Assembly: GCA_001516045.1 (NCBI GenBank)
Contig: LOEW01000032.1
Location: 1 to 64,000 of the forward strand
DNA length: 64,000 nucleotides
From: Desulfosporosinus sp. BRH_c37
GTDB lineage: Bacteria > Bacillota > Desulfitobacteriia > Desulfitobacteriales > Desulfitobacteriaceae
Direction of reading: 5' to 3'
The position numbers were made by a program, and so were the translations under genes. The notes under the pieces are model-generated. The model was not told where the DNA came from. It saw nothing but the letters and a program-made list of their open reading frames with translations, and made no database searches. Shown here piece by piece: positions 25,896 to 33,857 of this stretch (positions within the stretch are counted from its first letter, which is position 1; every line of letters begins with the position of its first letter).

Positions 25896-28800
25896 TTGAA
25901 TCTTGAGCTGGTTGAAGAGGCAGATACCATTGAGTTAGTGAATAATCTTAAGGCTGATTTAGAAAAGCTTATTAACGAAAAAGAGTTGTTAGAGCAAGAA
26001 ATTCAGCATTTGAGTGTAAGGCTGGAAGAGAAGTCTAATGAGGAAAAAATACTGGAATTAGCGTTTTCTGAAGCAAATCGTTTGGCTACTCTAACACAAG
26101 ATGAGGCGAAACATCGGGCAATTAAGGTTGTATCAGAAGCCGAGGTGAAGGTTGCAGAGTATTTTAGCCAATACAAAAAGATGGAAAACGAAATAGAGCA
26201 ACTGGAAAACGAAATTCAGTGCTATTCTCGATTTAACGAAGAATTAATGAGTATTCAGAATATGGAAAACCTCGCCTTGTACGATTTTAAAAACACTCCG
26301 GTAAGTATTAAGGAGATCAGTCACATTAAAGCTACCGTTTATTCTTTTATGCTGGTTGCATTTGTCAACGCCAGACATTTTGTGACTTTTGGTGGGAAAT
26401 CAGGCCCAGTGCACGCCCACTCGTGGCAGGTGCAGATTGATGCGCATGTTCCCACGGAAAAAGCTGAGTTAGTGGCTTTTGCTAGGATTATTGATCAAGT
26501 CAAAAAGGCAATGGGTTTTTACGAAAACAAGGTTTTAAATGAAGTGTTTCCGTTTGATCAGATACAACCAACTACTGAAAACATATCTCTTTATTTTTTT
26601 AATCGTATAGAAGATTTACTCGACGAGGTCGGACTATTCCTGGGTAAAGTGACAGTTTGGGAAACTCCTACCCGGGGAATTGAAGTTACCAGCCGCTATG
26701 AGGAGTTTGACAGGATTCTTTCCGCTGAAAGAGAGGAAACCGATTCTCTGCCTGAAATTGAGCAAACTTCAATCAATCAAAGGGAAGTTTATAAAGAAAT
26801 TGCGGCTGCAGCCTTCGATGAAACGAAAACCATGGAAGAAGAACAATTAGAAATACCTGTTATTGTGAGGAAAATCCCAATTTCTAGGCATCCTTTTAAG
26901 CTTCTTCCTTTCTTTATAGCCGTCATAACTGTCGGCCTTTTTGCTATAGGAATTAATTATCAAATTCTTTTTTCCGTAGCTGGTCACTTTACTTGGAATA
27001 CTGACGCAATTAATAACCTTTTTAAGGCAGAGTATCTTTATCATACAATCAGTAAAGGCAATATGACACCATTGTTGACAGAATACTGGAACACCGGCCC
27101 GACCATTACTTACCATCTAACCTTACCCTATTATTTGGTAGCTTTAATACGATTTTTCTCGCCAGATATTTTTCTGGCAGGGAAATATTATTTGGCGACA
27201 TGTACTCTTGTTGGCGGTCTTTCCTGGTTCTTGTTGGCCCGTTATGTTGGTTTATGGCCAGCTGTTCTCCTTAGTGTTAATTGGATGCTTTGGTTGGACA
27301 ATGTAAGCCAGATATTTGCTCAGGGCAATATTGCTATGGTTTTAGTGATTAATTTACTACCTGCATTTTTAGGCCTTGTTTTAAGTGTAATGGGCGGAAA
27401 AAAACCATCATTAAGCTCGTTTTTGCCCAAAATAGCTCTTGTTCAAGTTATTGCCTTGAGCCAACCCGTGGTTGCTGTTATCTTGGGTCTTTGTTTGGTC
27501 GTTTACTTTCTCTTAGCTTGGATATTTAAAGCGTGTTCTTTTGTGGATGTTTTTAAAGGGATATTCTTTTATTTTGTTGGGTTAATGACCTCAGCTTGGT
27601 GGCTTCTGCCGATAATTCCGGATTTGTTCTTCAACAAAGCCATGAAAGGCAGCCAAGAATTTCTGGGGAGCATCTTAACGTCGGATATGCACTATACGGC
27701 AGGGCCTGCTTTTTATCTTCACTGGGAAATAGCTTTTGTTGGAGTTGTTTTGTTCGTTTTGCTGACATGGAACGCCAAACCGGCGTGGGCCAAAAGTCTG
27801 GCAGTTTCCGGGGTATTATTTTCACTTCTGACATTTCCTTTTATGCAAAAATTTTATCAAACGATGCCCTTTAGCCAAATGGCTTGGCCGGCTGACTTTT
27901 CCGGAATTGCTGCGGTTACTCTCTTGGCATCGGCTTTTGCTTTTCAACCCAGAAGTGAAGGCCAGGGATTTCTTTACAAAAAGTATCGGCTTGAAGTTCT
28001 TCTCATCGTTATTTTTAGCTTCATGATGAGTAATTCTATCCTTGCTTTTTCGGAGGAAAGGAGTAATGCATCTAAGGTCGCCGAAGGTTTTGTTGAGAAA
28101 AGTTTTCAAGAAGGGCAGGTATGGCGCAAGGCTTTAATTGATTTAAGCCCCGAGGATTCTCCAACGACTTCCTTTTTACTTGACAACGGCCTAAGCAAGA
28201 GGGGTTTAGGTTGGATTTGGCAGGGAGGAGCGACTTCAGGGATGTTAAGCTTGCAAAACAAAGGAATGGAAATGCAGTACTACCCATATCTAATGAGGAC
28301 GAGTCTCTTTCATGGCGTAACAAGTCTATTGATAAAAAAAGACAGCATCAGGCGGCCAGAAGAATTTCGCCAGGATGCTGAACGGGCGGGCTACCGATTT
28401 CTCTCCGAACAAGAGGACATGAGTCTATGGCAGAAGTCAGATCAGCCGTTTTTGATTAAAAAAATGACCCAGGGTTTGTTAATTGGCAAGCAGGCTGGTT
28501 TGATGGCCTTGTGTTTTCCTGGGATGGAAGTAGGTTTTTCTAATTATCTGGATGATTATTCCCTAGATTATTTATCAAAATACCCTGTAGTTGTTTTGAC
28601 CGGTGCCGAGTGGAGTTCCGTATCCCGGGCTGAAAAGCTAGCAGTAGATTATGCTGGAGCGGGTGGTCGCTTGATTGTGGACTTAGCCGGTGTTCCGAAA
28701 AGTGTTCTCTCCAAACAGCCGGAATTTCTTGGGGTTTACGGTGAACCAGTGGTTTTGTCTGATCCTCTGGTTGTTTTTGGGCAGGAGAAAAATATCTACC

Positions 28801-29396
28801 TGTCCCAAACTCTTTCCTCGAATGCCGAAAACAGTTCCTATGTACCCATGGGGCTTGACAAGGTGGAATTGAGCTTTGATTACTACGGGAACACTGCTCC
28901 TATATTTGGCTACAAGGAAGTTGGTGGAGCTCGTATCGGTTTCCTGGGGGCAAATGTGGCCAGGAGGGCAATTTTTTCTGGGGATGATGCCTACTTGAAA
29001 CTGGTTCAAGGAGTTTTGGATATTCCTGTGGATTTTACCCCGGAAACCACTGTTCCACTGACAAATTTTCAGACCACTCCCGGTATTTATGAAATGAAAT
29101 ATCAGTTTGATCAGGATTTTACAGCCATAGTTCCTGTTCCGGCCTTAAAAGGGATTAAGGTTTACATCGATGGTATGCCTGTTTCCAGTTATGTTTTTGA
29201 GGATCTCCTGCAGCTGGACTTGCCGGCAGGCAGTCATACAATAAAAATGACCTATCCGATTTCCTTAATTAAAACTGAAAACATTGTTGTCTCTCTCTGC
29301 GCAATTTTGCTGGCTTTGATAGGATACTTAATCCAAGGGAGAAGAGTGCATTATGCCGGGGGGAGAAGAGAGGAATTGCAGAGTGAGCAGATATAA
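25896..29396 (+). CDS. Coiled coil - QueD-like - polytopic membrane fusion protein (exosortase G cluster)
   Basis: 1166 residues, TTG start after AGGTGA. Residues 1-130 form a DivIVA-like coiled coil. Residues 145-265 have the 6-pyruvoyl-tetrahydropterin synthase/QueD fold, with zinc histidines H161, H173 and H175 (GPVHAHSW), the PTTENISLYFF motif and the VWETPTRGIEV end with Glu256. The catalytic Cys that precedes the HxH in QueD (CGxxHGH) is Ser169 here. From about 333 a many-pass membrane module follows, resembling PF10131 membrane proteins and GT-C glycosyltransferases, then a large extracellular part with a Rossmann-like segment (LTGAEWSSVSRAEKLAV) and a final transmembrane helix. A QueD-related domain next to exosortase G and its glycosyltransferase matches the association described for the TIGR03110/TIGR03111/TIGR03112 families (from memory). 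Likely acts at the membrane in glycan assembly, the QueD-like domain binding rather than converting a ligand. Confidence 0.75.
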   Translation: MNLELVEEADTIELVNNLKADLEKLINEKELLEQEIQHLSVRLEEKSNEEKILELAFSEANRLATLTQDEAKHRAIKVVSEAEVKVAEYFSQYKKMENEIEQLENEIQCYSRFNEELMSIQNMENLALYDFKNTPVSIKEISHIKATVYSFMLVAFVNARHFVTFGGKSGPVHAHSWQVQIDAHVPTEKAELVAFARIIDQVKKAMGFYENKVLNEVFPFDQIQPTTENISLYFFNRIEDLLDEVGLFLGKVTVWETPTRGIEVTSRYEEFDRILSAEREETDSLPEIEQTSINQREVYKEIAAAAFDETKTMEEEQLEIPVIVRKIPISRHPFKLLPFFIAVITVGLFAIGINYQILFSVAGHFTWNTDAINNLFKAEYLYHTISKGNMTPLLTEYWNTGPTITYHLTLPYYLVALIRFFSPDIFLAGKYYLATCTLVGGLSWFLLARYVGLWPAVLLSVNWMLWLDNVSQIFAQGNIAMVLVINLLPAFLGLVLSVMGGKKPSLSSFLPKIALVQVIALSQPVVAVILGLCLVVYFLLAWIFKACSFVDVFKGIFFYFVGLMTSAWWLLPIIPDLFFNKAMKGSQEFLGSILTSDMHYTAGPAFYLHWEIAFVGVVLFVLLTWNAKPAWAKSLAVSGVLFSLLTFPFMQKFYQTMPFSQMAWPADFSGIAAVTLLASAFAFQPRSEGQGFLYKKYRLEVLLIVIFSFMMSNSILAFSEERSNASKVAEGFVEKSFQEGQVWRKALIDLSPEDSPTTSFLLDNGLSKRGLGWIWQGGATSGMLSLQNKGMEMQYYPYLMRTSLFHGVTSLLIKKDSIRRPEEFRQDAERAGYRFLSEQEDMSLWQKSDQPFLIKKMTQGLLIGKQAGLMALCFPGMEVGFSNYLDDYSLDYLSKYPVVVLTGAEWSSVSRAEKLAVDYAGAGGRLIVDLAGVPKSVLSKQPEFLGVYGEPVVLSDPLVVFGQEKNIYLSQTLSSNAENSSYVPMGLDKVELSFDYYGNTAPIFGYKEVGGARIGFLGANVARRAIFSGDDAYLKLVQGVLDIPVDFTPETTVPLTNFQTTPGIYEMKYQFDQDFTAIVPVPALKGIKVYIDGMPVSSYVFEDLLQLDLPAGSHTIKMTYPISLIKTENIVVSLCAILLALIGYLIQGRRVHYAGGRREELQSEQI

Positions 29397-30570
29397 GCTG
29401 CCAGTCATAGCCTTTTTATGCGTGCTCTTTAATCTTTGCGCACCAGCATCTGCTTGGGCTGCTTCTGTCATTCAAGTTGATGGTTCTTTCGCTGATTGGA
29501 ACGATCAAATTTCTTTAAGCGATGGATTCGGAGACGGTCCTGATGGCGGAGATTTCAAGACCTTGGCCTGGGGAACCAACCTCAATGAGCAAGAGCTCTA
29601 TTTCATGATTGAGCGGTTTACCCCGAAGTCTGGCCTTACCCCTATGGTTTACCGTCTTTTTTTCGATATGAATAATAATGGGAGTTATGAAGACAAAATA
29701 GACAAATTTGCAGAGCTTCAATATAATCCTTCAAGCAGTGAAGGGGACAAGGTTAGCCTTAAAATTTTTTCATCATCAGGAAAGCTTTTGTACGAGAAAA
29801 ACGGAGTTTGTGGTGATGGAGGGCTGAAATTTGAATTCGCCTTAACTGTCGATGAATTGCAGATTATTCCTCCCCAACCTATACGCTTCTATTTGTCAGG
29901 AATAGGAGGGGCCGGCGATCGACTGCCCGGAAGAGGAGATGTTATGTGGGTACCTTTTCCAGGCAAGGGAGGAAATAAGATTTGGATCGTAGCGGGTATA
30001 ATTGTTTGGCTCGTCATTACAGCCTTCTTCTTAAAACATCGTATCTGGTTGTTCTATTTTATCTGGGGTGCCGTGGGATTCTCTATTCTCTTAATTATGA
30101 CCTTAAGAGGTTCTCCAGTGGAATTTTTTATGGAACATCTGTCAGGCCTAATTTTACAATCCATTTTGAGATTATTGAACATTATTACCCTTGTTTACAA
30201 TGATTCGCCGGGAACCCTGCTGGTGTTGAGTAGGGTTGACAACACTTGGACCACGATGGGAGTGGACATAGAGACATCAGGTTTATTGGAAATGTGCATT
30301 TTTTTGGGTTTAATCTTTTTTTATCCTGGTTACACAACAAAAATGAGAACCGGATATTCTTTGCTCGGAGTTATTTTGATATATTTTATCAACATTGTCC
30401 GGATGCTTACGGTTATCTTCATTGTCCAACTCGGAGGAAGAGATTATCTTTTCTTTGCCCATTCTGTTTTGGGTCGTCTGGTTTACTTTGTGTTGACGAT
30501 TGCTTTATACTGGGCGTTTTTTACGAAACCAACCTTAAAAATGATCTGGGAGCAAGTGCAAAATGCTTGA
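29383..30570 (+). CDS. xrtG: Exosortase-family protein XrtG-like with N-terminal extracellular domain
   Basis: 395 residues from GTG 29383, which gives a clean signal peptide (RYKLPVIAFLCVLFNL, cleavage near AWA-A); an ATG at 29353 is the alternative. After the signal comes an extracellular CBM9/DOMON-like domain (IQVDGSFADWND). A polytopic C-terminal half follows with the exosortase layout: VDIETSGLLE where EACSGL is usual, then FINIVRM (Arg about 340) and FFAHSVLGR (His about 360). The catalytic Cys is replaced by Thr (about 298). It overlaps the preceding gene and the following glycosyltransferase. Exosortases are membrane transpeptidases; the Cys loss suggests a different or non-hydrolytic role, perhaps on the glycan itself. 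Confidence 0.78.
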   Translation: MSRYKLPVIAFLCVLFNLCAPASAWAASVIQVDGSFADWNDQISLSDGFGDGPDGGDFKTLAWGTNLNEQELYFMIERFTPKSGLTPMVYRLFFDMNNNGSYEDKIDKFAELQYNPSSSEGDKVSLKIFSSSGKLLYEKNGVCGDGGLKFEFALTVDELQIIPPQPIRFYLSGIGGAGDRLPGRGDVMWVPFPGKGGNKIWIVAGIIVWLVITAFFLKHRIWLFYFIWGAVGFSILLIMTLRGSPVEFFMEHLSGLILQSILRLLNIITLVYNDSPGTLLVLSRVDNTWTTMGVDIETSGLLEMCIFLGLIFFYPGYTTKMRTGYSLLGVILIYFINIVRMLTVIFIVQLGGRDYLFFAHSVLGRLVYFVLTIALYWAFFTKPTLKMIWEQVQNA

Positions 30571-31921
30571 GCTTATTTCCGAAAGAGTCATTAATTTCAT
30601 ATTGTTTTGGGGAATATGGCTTCTGGTTCCCTTGTTGGTAGATGCTTCTACAGCTTTTGTCTATTTGCTAAGCCTTTTTGTTACTAATAAGAGCGAGGAT
30701 TTAAGTGATTTTAAACTAGAATTCTATCCCATTGTCACCATGGTGGTGCCGGTTTACAACTCGGCTGGAACCTTGAAAATGTGTCTGGAATCTCTCGTCA
30801 ACCAGTCCTATCCCAACAGCTCTGTTCAGGTTATATGTATTGACAATGGTAGCAAGGATAACAGCTTTGACGTATTCCAAGAGTTTCAGAGTCAAAACCA
30901 TGATATGTCAGTGATGTGGGTCTCGATTGACAGACCGAGCAAGTCAATCGCCTTGAACGTAGGAATGTATTCAGGTCAGGGAACCTATTTAATTAATCTG
31001 GACTCCGATACGTGGTTGGGACGGGATGCCATTCAAAATGTCGTCAAGACCTTTGAAAAAGACAGCACTCTGATGGCTGCTACAGGAAGCATCAGGGTAG
31101 ACAAGGTGCTTGGGAAGCAGAACTCTTTCATTGACCTGATTAACTACTGTGAAGTGGTTGAATATCTGATCGCTTTTGATATCGGAAAACGATATCAGAG
31201 CATGACAAATACGATATTTACCCTTTCAGGGGCTTTCTCTGCATTTCGCAGGGAAACTATTATGCAATCCTTTTTATACCAGGAACGTACGGTTTCCGAG
31301 GATACCGACCTAACCTTTCACATCAGAAATGCTATTAAAGGGAAAAACGGACGTATTGGTTGTGTTTCCAAGGCTTTTGCTTATGTTGAACCTATTGAAA
31401 CACTGGCCCGTTTATACTCGCAGCGTCTGAGGTGGCAGCGGGGTGAGATGGAAGTGGCGTCTGCATACTATACGAATGTGACGCATGTCTTTAAGTCGGT
31501 ATTTGATCTCGTTGGGCGAACTTTGTTAACCGATCATACCTTGGCCTTAGCACAGATGTCCTGGACCTTTTTGCTGCCATTTATGTTCATGATTGGTTAT
31601 TCTTTGCCCATGGTTTCAGTGGCTATGGGTGGAATGTTTGTCAGTTACCTGTTACTTGATATACTATACTTTTATGTTGCTTATCGGGGAGCAGATGATT
31701 TGTTCCGTAAGGAATTGTATAAAATCCGATGGATAATCTTTATCTTGCCATTCTACAGGTACATGCTTTACTGGTTTCGCATGGCGGGGAATATTCAGGT
31801 AATGACTGAGGCGAAAAGCTGGAAGGTGCAAAATCCGATCGAACAGTTGGCAGACGTTTTTGCAGAGTACAAAAAGCGGATATTAAGTTGGTCGCTTTTT
31901 AAGAAAAATGCGCGGAGGTGA
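30563..31921 (+). CDS. Processive family-2 glycosyltransferase, exosortase G-associated
   Basis: 452 residues: N-terminal membrane helix (about 10-40), GT2 catalytic domain, and C-terminal helices. Catalytic residues visible are IDNGSKD (Asp94), the DSD metal motif (147-149), SEDTD (246-249) and QRLRW (287-291), i.e. the D, DxD, D, QxxRW set of cellulose/hyaluronan/PNAG-type synthases. This enzyme most likely makes the polymer of the cluster and threads it through the membrane. Starts eight bases inside xrtG. Matches the TIGR03111-like association with XrtG. Confidence 0.85.
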   Translation: MLELISERVINFILFWGIWLLVPLLVDASTAFVYLLSLFVTNKSEDLSDFKLEFYPIVTMVVPVYNSAGTLKMCLESLVNQSYPNSSVQVICIDNGSKDNSFDVFQEFQSQNHDMSVMWVSIDRPSKSIALNVGMYSGQGTYLINLDSDTWLGRDAIQNVVKTFEKDSTLMAATGSIRVDKVLGKQNSFIDLINYCEVVEYLIAFDIGKRYQSMTNTIFTLSGAFSAFRRETIMQSFLYQERTVSEDTDLTFHIRNAIKGKNGRIGCVSKAFAYVEPIETLARLYSQRLRWQRGEMEVASAYYTNVTHVFKSVFDLVGRTLLTDHTLALAQMSWTFLLPFMFMIGYSLPMVSVAMGGMFVSYLLLDILYFYVAYRGADDLFRKELYKIRWIIFILPFYRYMLYWFRMAGNIQVMTEAKSWKVQNPIEQLADVFAEYKKRILSWSLFKKNARR

Positions 31922-31926
31922 GGATA

Positions 31927-33087
31927 ATGGAGAAATTATCAGAAAAGCATACCTTTCTGATCTCTTTAATACTAGGTTTTATTTTTTTAGCCGTCTTTCC
32001 ATATATTGTTTGGTTATTGAAGCCTACGCAGCCTTTGCAAGTTTGGATTCTGGATAATACGGTGCCCACCAAAGATTACAGGGAACATAAGGGTTTGATG
32101 TGGGTATTAAATCACTTTAAGATGAATAACGAACTGGCTGGAAGGGAATTCCAATACGATACGGATTATTATGGCTTTTTTCCTGTTTCTAAAGACAACT
32201 ATCATATTCGGCAGTTGCCAATGGGGGATGTCTCGCCGGATTTGATATATATCGCCGACACTTACGGTGTATACCAGGAAGATTATTTTGCTGATAACCT
32301 GAAAGGTGACAGATCTTCTTTGATTTACGGAGGGTTAAGCGAGACGGATCTTCTTAAAATTGAAAAGAAACTGCGTAAGTATATGACTCTAATTGCCGAA
32401 TTTAACTCCCTGGCCTCTCCGACAAGTACGGATGTGCGTGGCCGATTAGAGGGTTTGACGGGGATCAGTTGGAGCGGCTGGATAGGACGCTATTTTGTTG
32501 ATTTGACCCAGGGGAAGGAAGTTCCGGAATGGCTGGTGATTAACTATGAAAAGCAATATGGTGAAAAATGGGAGTTTAGGGGTCCTGGTATAGCTTTTGT
32601 ATCAGAAGACGATCAAGTGATGATCCTGCTCCAGGGATTGGATATCGGGAGTGGAGGTATAGCTTTCTCCTTAGAAAAATCTTTTGAACAAGAGTTTTCT
32701 GTACAGGAGCCTATTCCTTATTATTACTGGTTTGAGTTCGTTCAGCCGGAAAAAAATACTGAAACAATCGCCTCTTATCATCTTGATGTAACCGAATCTG
32801 GACTCAGCAAATTGAAACAAATAGGACTGGAGACAACGTTTCCCGCCATTGTGCGCAAAAAGACTGATGACTTCACGTCATATTATTTTGCCAGTGATTT
32901 TGCTGACAATAACAAAGTTCCCCAGTGGTGGCAATACTGGGGTATTGACATTTGGAAAAAATGGACTACATTAGACATTAAAGGCCAAACAGATTTTTTT
33001 TACTGGCACGGTTACGTTCCGATTATGAAGAAAATACTGGCAGATATAAAACTTCAGCAGGCTCAAGTTGGTAAGACGCAGTATTAG
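31927..33087 (+). CDS. Membrane-anchored extracellular protein of unknown function
   Basis: 386 residues. One N-terminal transmembrane helix (about 8-30), rest extracytoplasmic, aromatic-rich (WW, YYYW segments) with repeated glycine turns; no domain recognised. ATG 31927 follows GGAGGTGA five bases after the glycosyltransferase stop, so it is co-translated with the polymerase. The rich aromatic content and position suggest a partner of the synthase on the outer face, for example in glycan export or modification. This is inference. Confidence 0.7.
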   Translation: MEKLSEKHTFLISLILGFIFLAVFPYIVWLLKPTQPLQVWILDNTVPTKDYREHKGLMWVLNHFKMNNELAGREFQYDTDYYGFFPVSKDNYHIRQLPMGDVSPDLIYIADTYGVYQEDYFADNLKGDRSSLIYGGLSETDLLKIEKKLRKYMTLIAEFNSLASPTSTDVRGRLEGLTGISWSGWIGRYFVDLTQGKEVPEWLVINYEKQYGEKWEFRGPGIAFVSEDDQVMILLQGLDIGSGGIAFSLEKSFEQEFSVQEPIPYYYWFEFVQPEKNTETIASYHLDVTESGLSKLKQIGLETTFPAIVRKKTDDFTSYYFASDFADNNKVPQWWQYWGIDIWKKWTTLDIKGQTDFFYWHGYVPIMKKILADIKLQQAQVGKTQY

Positions 33088-33254
33088 CAATAAAACCTCT
33101 GTTGATAGATTATCTTTATATTGGCCTTGGTATATAATAATGTATCTAAAGTTGACTCCGAAATTTTTTTATATTTATCAAAATGGCTAGTGAGAAAGAA
33201 ATCTGTTAAAGGTGTAAATTTAACAGTGACATAATTTTAAAGGAGGTTAAAAAA

Positions 33255-33728
33255 ATGTCTAAATTTTTTAAAAGAGTTTTATTCGGATATAAACCGGCAG
33301 AAGTAACTTCTAAAATGGAAGAAATGCAGACAGAACAGCAGAAAGAAGTTCAAAATCTTAAAGCTCAAATTGAAGAAGCTCGGGTTCAACTAAAAAGACA
33401 AGAGGAAATCATGGCAGAGCATAAAAATAAAATCCAAGAGTTTATTGAGAAAGAACATATAATTGCTGAAGTCTTGTTAAATGCTCAGAAACGATCTCAA
33501 AAAATTGAAGAAGATGCACGGGAAAAGGCGCAAAATATTTTGGATGAATCCGAAGAAAAGCTGAAGAAGAAACAACATGAACTAGAGAATCTTCGCAGCA
33601 AGATAACCGTTTTTAAGGAAGATTTTCAAAGAGTTCTTGAGAAATACCAATCATCACTGGATACTGTTGTTGTTCCGCCTGAGGAGCCATTTATCCCGAC
33701 AGTCATTATCTCTAAAAAGTCAATATGA
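33255..33728 (+). CDS. DivIVA-like coiled-coil protein
   Basis: 157 residues. The N-terminus FGYKPAEVTSKMEEM resembles the DivIVA/GpsB membrane-binding start, and a long coiled coil (about 20-130) holds AEVLLNAQKRSQKIEEDA, typical of DivIVA relatives. No membrane segment. Excellent AAAGGAGGT site. It sits in the glycan cluster, and the first gene of the cluster also begins with a coiled coil of this type, which suggests that the polymerase complex is placed at a pole or septum. Confidence 0.65.
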   Translation: MSKFFKRVLFGYKPAEVTSKMEEMQTEQQKEVQNLKAQIEEARVQLKRQEEIMAEHKNKIQEFIEKEHIIAEVLLNAQKRSQKIEEDAREKAQNILDESEEKLKKKQHELENLRSKITVFKEDFQRVLEKYQSSLDTVVVPPEEPFIPTVIISKKSI

Positions 33729-33857
33729 AATACTGAATCCGATTACCAATAATGGCTAGGGCCTTGATATGGAACATAAGCTGCCAAGCGGTAGTGAAGT
33801 TGAATACAATGATCACTGTTTGGAGCGGTATATCTTTGTATTTTGGGAGATGAAAAG

